This document shows positions 6,686-8,157 of a stretch of 8,157 bases of DNA, one piece after another. Position numbers and translations under genes: made by a program. How positions within the stretch are numbered: position 1 is the first letter of the stretch; every line of letters starts with the position of its first letter. The notes under the pieces are model-generated. The model had not been told where the DNA came from. It was given only the letters and a program-made list of their open reading frames with translations, and did not search any database. Origin of the DNA: Phycisphaera sp. (lineage in GTDB: Bacteria > Planctomycetota > Phycisphaerae > Phycisphaerales > Phycisphaeraceae); contig JARFRI010000290.1 in the NCBI GenBank assembly GCA_029287335.1, positions 1 to 8,157 of the forward strand, in the 5' to 3' direction.

Positions 6686-7429
6686 TCACTTCTCTAAGTC
6701 TTTTTCCAAGTGCGCTGTCTTCAACGATGGCCCAGGCATCGCGGGTCGGACCTGGCTCTTCCACTTGGAAGGCTCGAAGTAGTCGTAGATGATCTGGACC
6801 GCTTCATCGACATCGTCGGTGACCTGGATGAGGTCGAGGTCTTCCGGGCTGATGGTGTGGAACTTATCGTCGAGTGTGGACTTGATCCAGTCGATCAGGC
6901 CGTCCCAGAAATCGTGGCCGATGAGGACGACGGGGAAGGGGTGGATCTTCTGGGTCTGGATGAGGGTGATGGTCTCGAAGAGCTCATCCATCGTGCCAAA
7001 GCCGCCGGGGAAGATGATGAAGCCGCAGGCGTACTTAACGAACATGACCTTGCGGACGAAGAAGTAGCGGAAATCGATCTTGTGGGTCTGGTAGGGGTTG
7101 GGCGTCTGCTCGAAGGGCAGGTCGATATTGAGCCCGACGCTGTGGCCGCTGCACTCCATCGCGCCTTTGTTGGCCGCTTCCATGATGCCTGGGCCCCCGC
7201 CGGTGATGACGGCGAACTTCTTGGCGCAGATCTTCTTGCCGCATTCGACGGCCATGTCGTAGTACTTCTCGCCGGGCTTGGTACGGGCCGAGCCGAAGAC
7301 GGTGACGCCGGCCCCGATCTCGGACATGACATCAAAGCCATCGACAAATTCAGAGAGGATACGGAAGAGCCGCCAGGTCTCACGGGACAGGGCGACTTCA
7401 CGATCGAGGCGTTCTTTTGCGGTATCCAT
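6686..7429 (-). CDS. LOG family protein (TIGR00730-type Rossmann fold)
   Basis: From ATG 7429 the protein has 247 residues. It shows the two LOG hallmarks: GGGPGIMEAANKGA (77-90) and PGGFGTMDELFE (141-152), with the conserved Arg-Lys at 126-127 between them. LOG proteins are phosphoribohydrolases that split cytokinin-type or other nucleoside 5'-monophosphates into base and ribose 5-phosphate; many are mislabelled lysine decarboxylases. The bacterial substrate is unknown here. An N-terminal helical extension (about 1-40) and a charged C-terminal tail (about 218-247) make it longer than the minimal enzyme of roughly 190 residues, as seen in a broad bacterial subgroup. A start at 7465 would add 12 residues with an unconvincing MRLLRAPRT sequence and would run into the trxA terminator stem, so ATG 7429 is preferred. 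The gene follows trxA on the same strand but is separated by a strong terminator. Confidence 0.88.
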   Translation of the reverse strand: MDTAKERLDREVALSRETWRLFRILSEFVDGFDVMSEIGAGVTVFGSARTKPGEKYYDMAVECGKKICAKKFAVITGGGPGIMEAANKGAMECSGHSVGLNIDLPFEQTPNPYQTHKIDFRYFFVRKVMFVKYACGFIIFPGGFGTMDELFETITLIQTQKIHPFPVVLIGHDFWDGLIDWIKSTLDDKFHTISPEDLDLIQVTDDVDEAVQIIYDYFEPSKWKSQVRPAMPGPSLKTAHLEKDLEK

Positions 7430-7466
7430 GGCCAGAAGTGTACGCGGAGCGCGTAACAATCGCATG

Positions 7467-7501
7467 AAAGAAGCCCACGGATCGAATCCGTGAGCTTCTT
7501 T
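7467..7501 (-). terminator. Strong intrinsic terminator of trxA
   Basis: The arms 7467-7482 and 7486-7501 pair at all 16 positions on the minus-strand RNA (15 Watson-Crick plus one U-G) around a three-base loop, starting 24 bases after the trxA stop. The minus-strand RNA ends in CUUCUUUC. On the plus strand the same stem has one C-A mismatch and is followed by TTTTTT-like sequence (7499-7504), so it may also stop any transcription coming from the other side. Confidence 0.85.
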
Positions 7502-7524
7502 TTTGATTGGGTTGTCGGGGATGC

Positions 7525-7857
7525 TTACCCGATCAGCTTATCGATCTCATCCGCGTAGGCGGCTTCGGGCTGCATGCCTTGGAAAGACTTCACGGCTTCG
7601 CCGTTCTGCATGAGGATGACGGTGGGGATCGACGAGATGCCGTACTTCACGGCGGTGTCGCGGTTGCCGTCGGTGTCGAGTTTGCCGACCTTGACCGAGT
7701 CGCCGTACTTTGCGGCGAGCTTGTCGATGACCGGTGCGAGCATGCGGCAGGGCATGCACCACTCGGCCCAGAAGTCGACGAGGACGGGGGTTTGCGATTT
7801 GAGGACTTCTTCCTCGAAGTTGTCATCGGTGAACGTGTGAACTGCTTCGCTTGCCAT
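7525..7857 (-). CDS. trxA: Thioredoxin
   Basis: A classical single-domain thioredoxin of 110 residues, a cytoplasmic disulfide reductase that is itself reduced by thioredoxin reductase. The fold order is complete: VLVDFWAEWCMPC (25-37) with redox cysteines C34 and C37, buried Asp D28 (VDFW), the central helix, D61 region, the cis-proline P78 in SSIPT, and the final strand/helix (GEAVKSFQGM, 86-95). The dipeptide between the cysteines is Met-Pro rather than the usual Gly-Pro. ATG 7857 is chosen because a GGAG (minus strand, 7867-7864) sits six bases upstream, the clearest ribosome site in the window; an upstream TTG at 7869 is less likely. No signal peptide. The gene has its own candidate promoter and terminator, so it looks monocistronic. 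Confidence 0.97.
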   Translation of the reverse strand: MASEAVHTFTDDNFEEEVLKSQTPVLVDFWAEWCMPCRMLAPVIDKLAAKYGDSVKVGKLDTDGNRDTAVKYGISSIPTVILMQNGEAVKSFQGMQPEAAYADEIDKLIG

Positions 7858-7863
7858 GGCTGG

Positions 7864-7867
7864 CTCC
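7864..7867 (-). promoter_or_regulatory. trxA ribosome binding site
   Basis: GGAG on the minus strand, six bases before ATG 7857. It decides the start over the upstream TTG at 7869, which it would overlap. Confidence 0.75.
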
Positions 7868-7871
7868 AATC

Positions 7872-7940
7872 TGACGGGGTTGCCGTCAAAGGTGGGGATT
7901 TAATCGGGCCTGTCTGCACCCCACGATACTTCCGGGGGTG
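7872..7940 (-). promoter_or_regulatory. Structured trxA 5' leader with alternative stems
   Basis: Read on the minus strand, the leader can form a hairpin TGACGG/CCGTCA (7872-7877 with 7883-7888) four bases before the ribosome site. Upstream of it, GTGGGG (7924-7919) can pair with CCCCAC (7897-7892), or its overlapping GGGGTG (7922-7917) can pair with CACCCC (7940-7935). The last two stems share GGGG and exclude each other, which is the geometry of an attenuator or switch. C/G-rich sequence makes such pairings likely by chance, so function is unproven. Confidence 0.35.
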
Positions 7941-7948
7941 GAGGGACG

Positions 7949-7977
7949 ATTCTAGGCCTGCCAAGGCGTCGCGGCAA
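7949..7977 (-). promoter_or_regulatory. Candidate sigma-70-type promoter for trxA
   Basis: On the minus strand TTGCCG (7977-7972) and TAGAAT (7954-7949) are separated by exactly 17 bases and match the -35 and -10 consensus at 4 and 5 of 6 positions. Transcription would begin near 7942, leaving a leader of about 85 bases before trxA ATG 7857. Confidence 0.45.
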
Positions 7978-8010
7978 ACACCCTCATGGGTTTGCTCCGA
8001 GGCGTTGGGG

Positions 8011-8030
8011 GCTAAAACCAGGGCTCGCCC
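8011..8030 (-). terminator. Weak candidate terminator downstream of the partial gene at the window end
   Basis: On the minus strand GGGCGAGCCC (8030-8021) forms a short stem followed by TGGTTTTAG. It lies about 50 bases after the stop of the upstream partial gene and before the trxA promoter, which is where a terminator is expected. The stem is only four base pairs with a two-base loop, so it is a weak call; a neighbouring hairpin CGGCA/TGCCG (8036-8048) may contribute. Confidence 0.3.
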
Positions 8031-8078
8031 GTGCCCGGCAACGTGCCGAGCAGGTGTAGAACGCTGGGGTGGATGGGT

Positions 8079-8157
8079 TTATTCCGGAGTTGATTGCGCG
8101 GGCCGAAGGTCCATCACATGCCGTTCGGCGGTGATGTTGCCGCGCCATTCGTTGATC
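8079..8157 (-). CDS. C-terminal end of an unidentified gene, possibly RecJ
   Basis: The minus strand from 8156 reads 25 codons to a TAA at 8081-8079; the rest of the gene lies beyond the window. The visible peptide includes NEWRGNITAERHVMDLRPA. An NEWRG turn followed by a D-L-R-P strand near the C terminus resembles the last OB-type beta strands of the single-stranded-DNA 5'-3' exonuclease RecJ. With so few residues this is only a resemblance. The alternative frame from 8157 has basic, low-quality sequence and is less convincing. Confidence 0.4.
   Translation of the reverse strand, partial: INEWRGNITAERHVMDLRPAQSTPE

Noticed and set aside
6686..7429. Lysine decarboxylase annotation for the LOG family gene
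   Set aside because: The PGGxGT motif family was historically given that name, but no pyridoxal-phosphate lysine decarboxylase features are present.
6710..7456. 248-codon open frame on the plus strand opposite the LOG gene
   Set aside because: It lies entirely antisense to a gene with clear LOG motifs; its Asp/Glu/Val/Gly-rich translation is the usual mirror of GC-biased codons and has no recognisable motif.
1..8157. CRISPR array, transposase, integrase, tRNA, rRNA, defence or toxin-antitoxin genes
   Set aside because: I looked for regularly spaced repeats, mobile-element motifs and tRNA-like cloverleaf sequences and found none.

Overview
The window is about 8.2 kb of moderately GC-rich, gene-dense bacterial chromosome with ordinary housekeeping and motility genes. 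The protein types suggest a free-living Gram-negative bacterium, and my best guess is a planctomycete of the Phycisphaerae type. That guess rests on the chemotaxis proteins lying next to a FapA/DUF342 protein, a lipoprotein-type SpoIID/LytB protein outside a sporulation context, weak or absent Shine-Dalgarno sequences before most genes, and the general look of the LOG and YidD proteins. It is an inference, not a demonstrated assignment. I see no mobile element, CRISPR array, tRNA, rRNA or phage gene.

Region 1 (1-2817, plus strand) is a motility/chemotaxis block: the 3' end of a CheY-type response regulator, a FapA family protein, and the chemoreceptor methylesterase CheB. The fapA stop overlaps a possible cheB GTG start (TAGTG). 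CheY carries the signal to the flagellar switch, CheB resets receptor methylation for adaptation, and FapA is linked in its family to flagellar assembly or polar placement.

Region 2 (2839-5139, minus strand) runs, in transcription order, from a D-hexose-6-phosphate mutarotase-like protein through a long hairpin element to a Sua5-type threonylcarbamoyl-AMP synthase (first step of tRNA t6A formation), and then YidD (membrane protein insertion factor), whose start overlaps the sua5 stop as TGATG. YidD and CheB converge with only 21 bases between their stops.

Region 3 (5140-6604, plus strand) has a divergent intergenic region containing a perfect 12-bp palindrome, then a SpoIID/LytB-domain lipoprotein likely to act on peptidoglycan.

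Region 4 (6655-8157, minus strand) holds a LOG family nucleotide-processing protein, a strong intrinsic terminator, thioredoxin with a CMPC active site, a 5' leader for trxA with a promoter and potentially alternative hairpins, and finally the last 25 codons of a gene that may be recJ.

No clearly new multi-gene system is visible. The most worthwhile unexplained signals are non-coding: the 24-bp-arm hairpin at 4162-4236, whose two imperfect positions become G-U pairs only on the minus-strand RNA, and the trxA leader with mutually exclusive stems.
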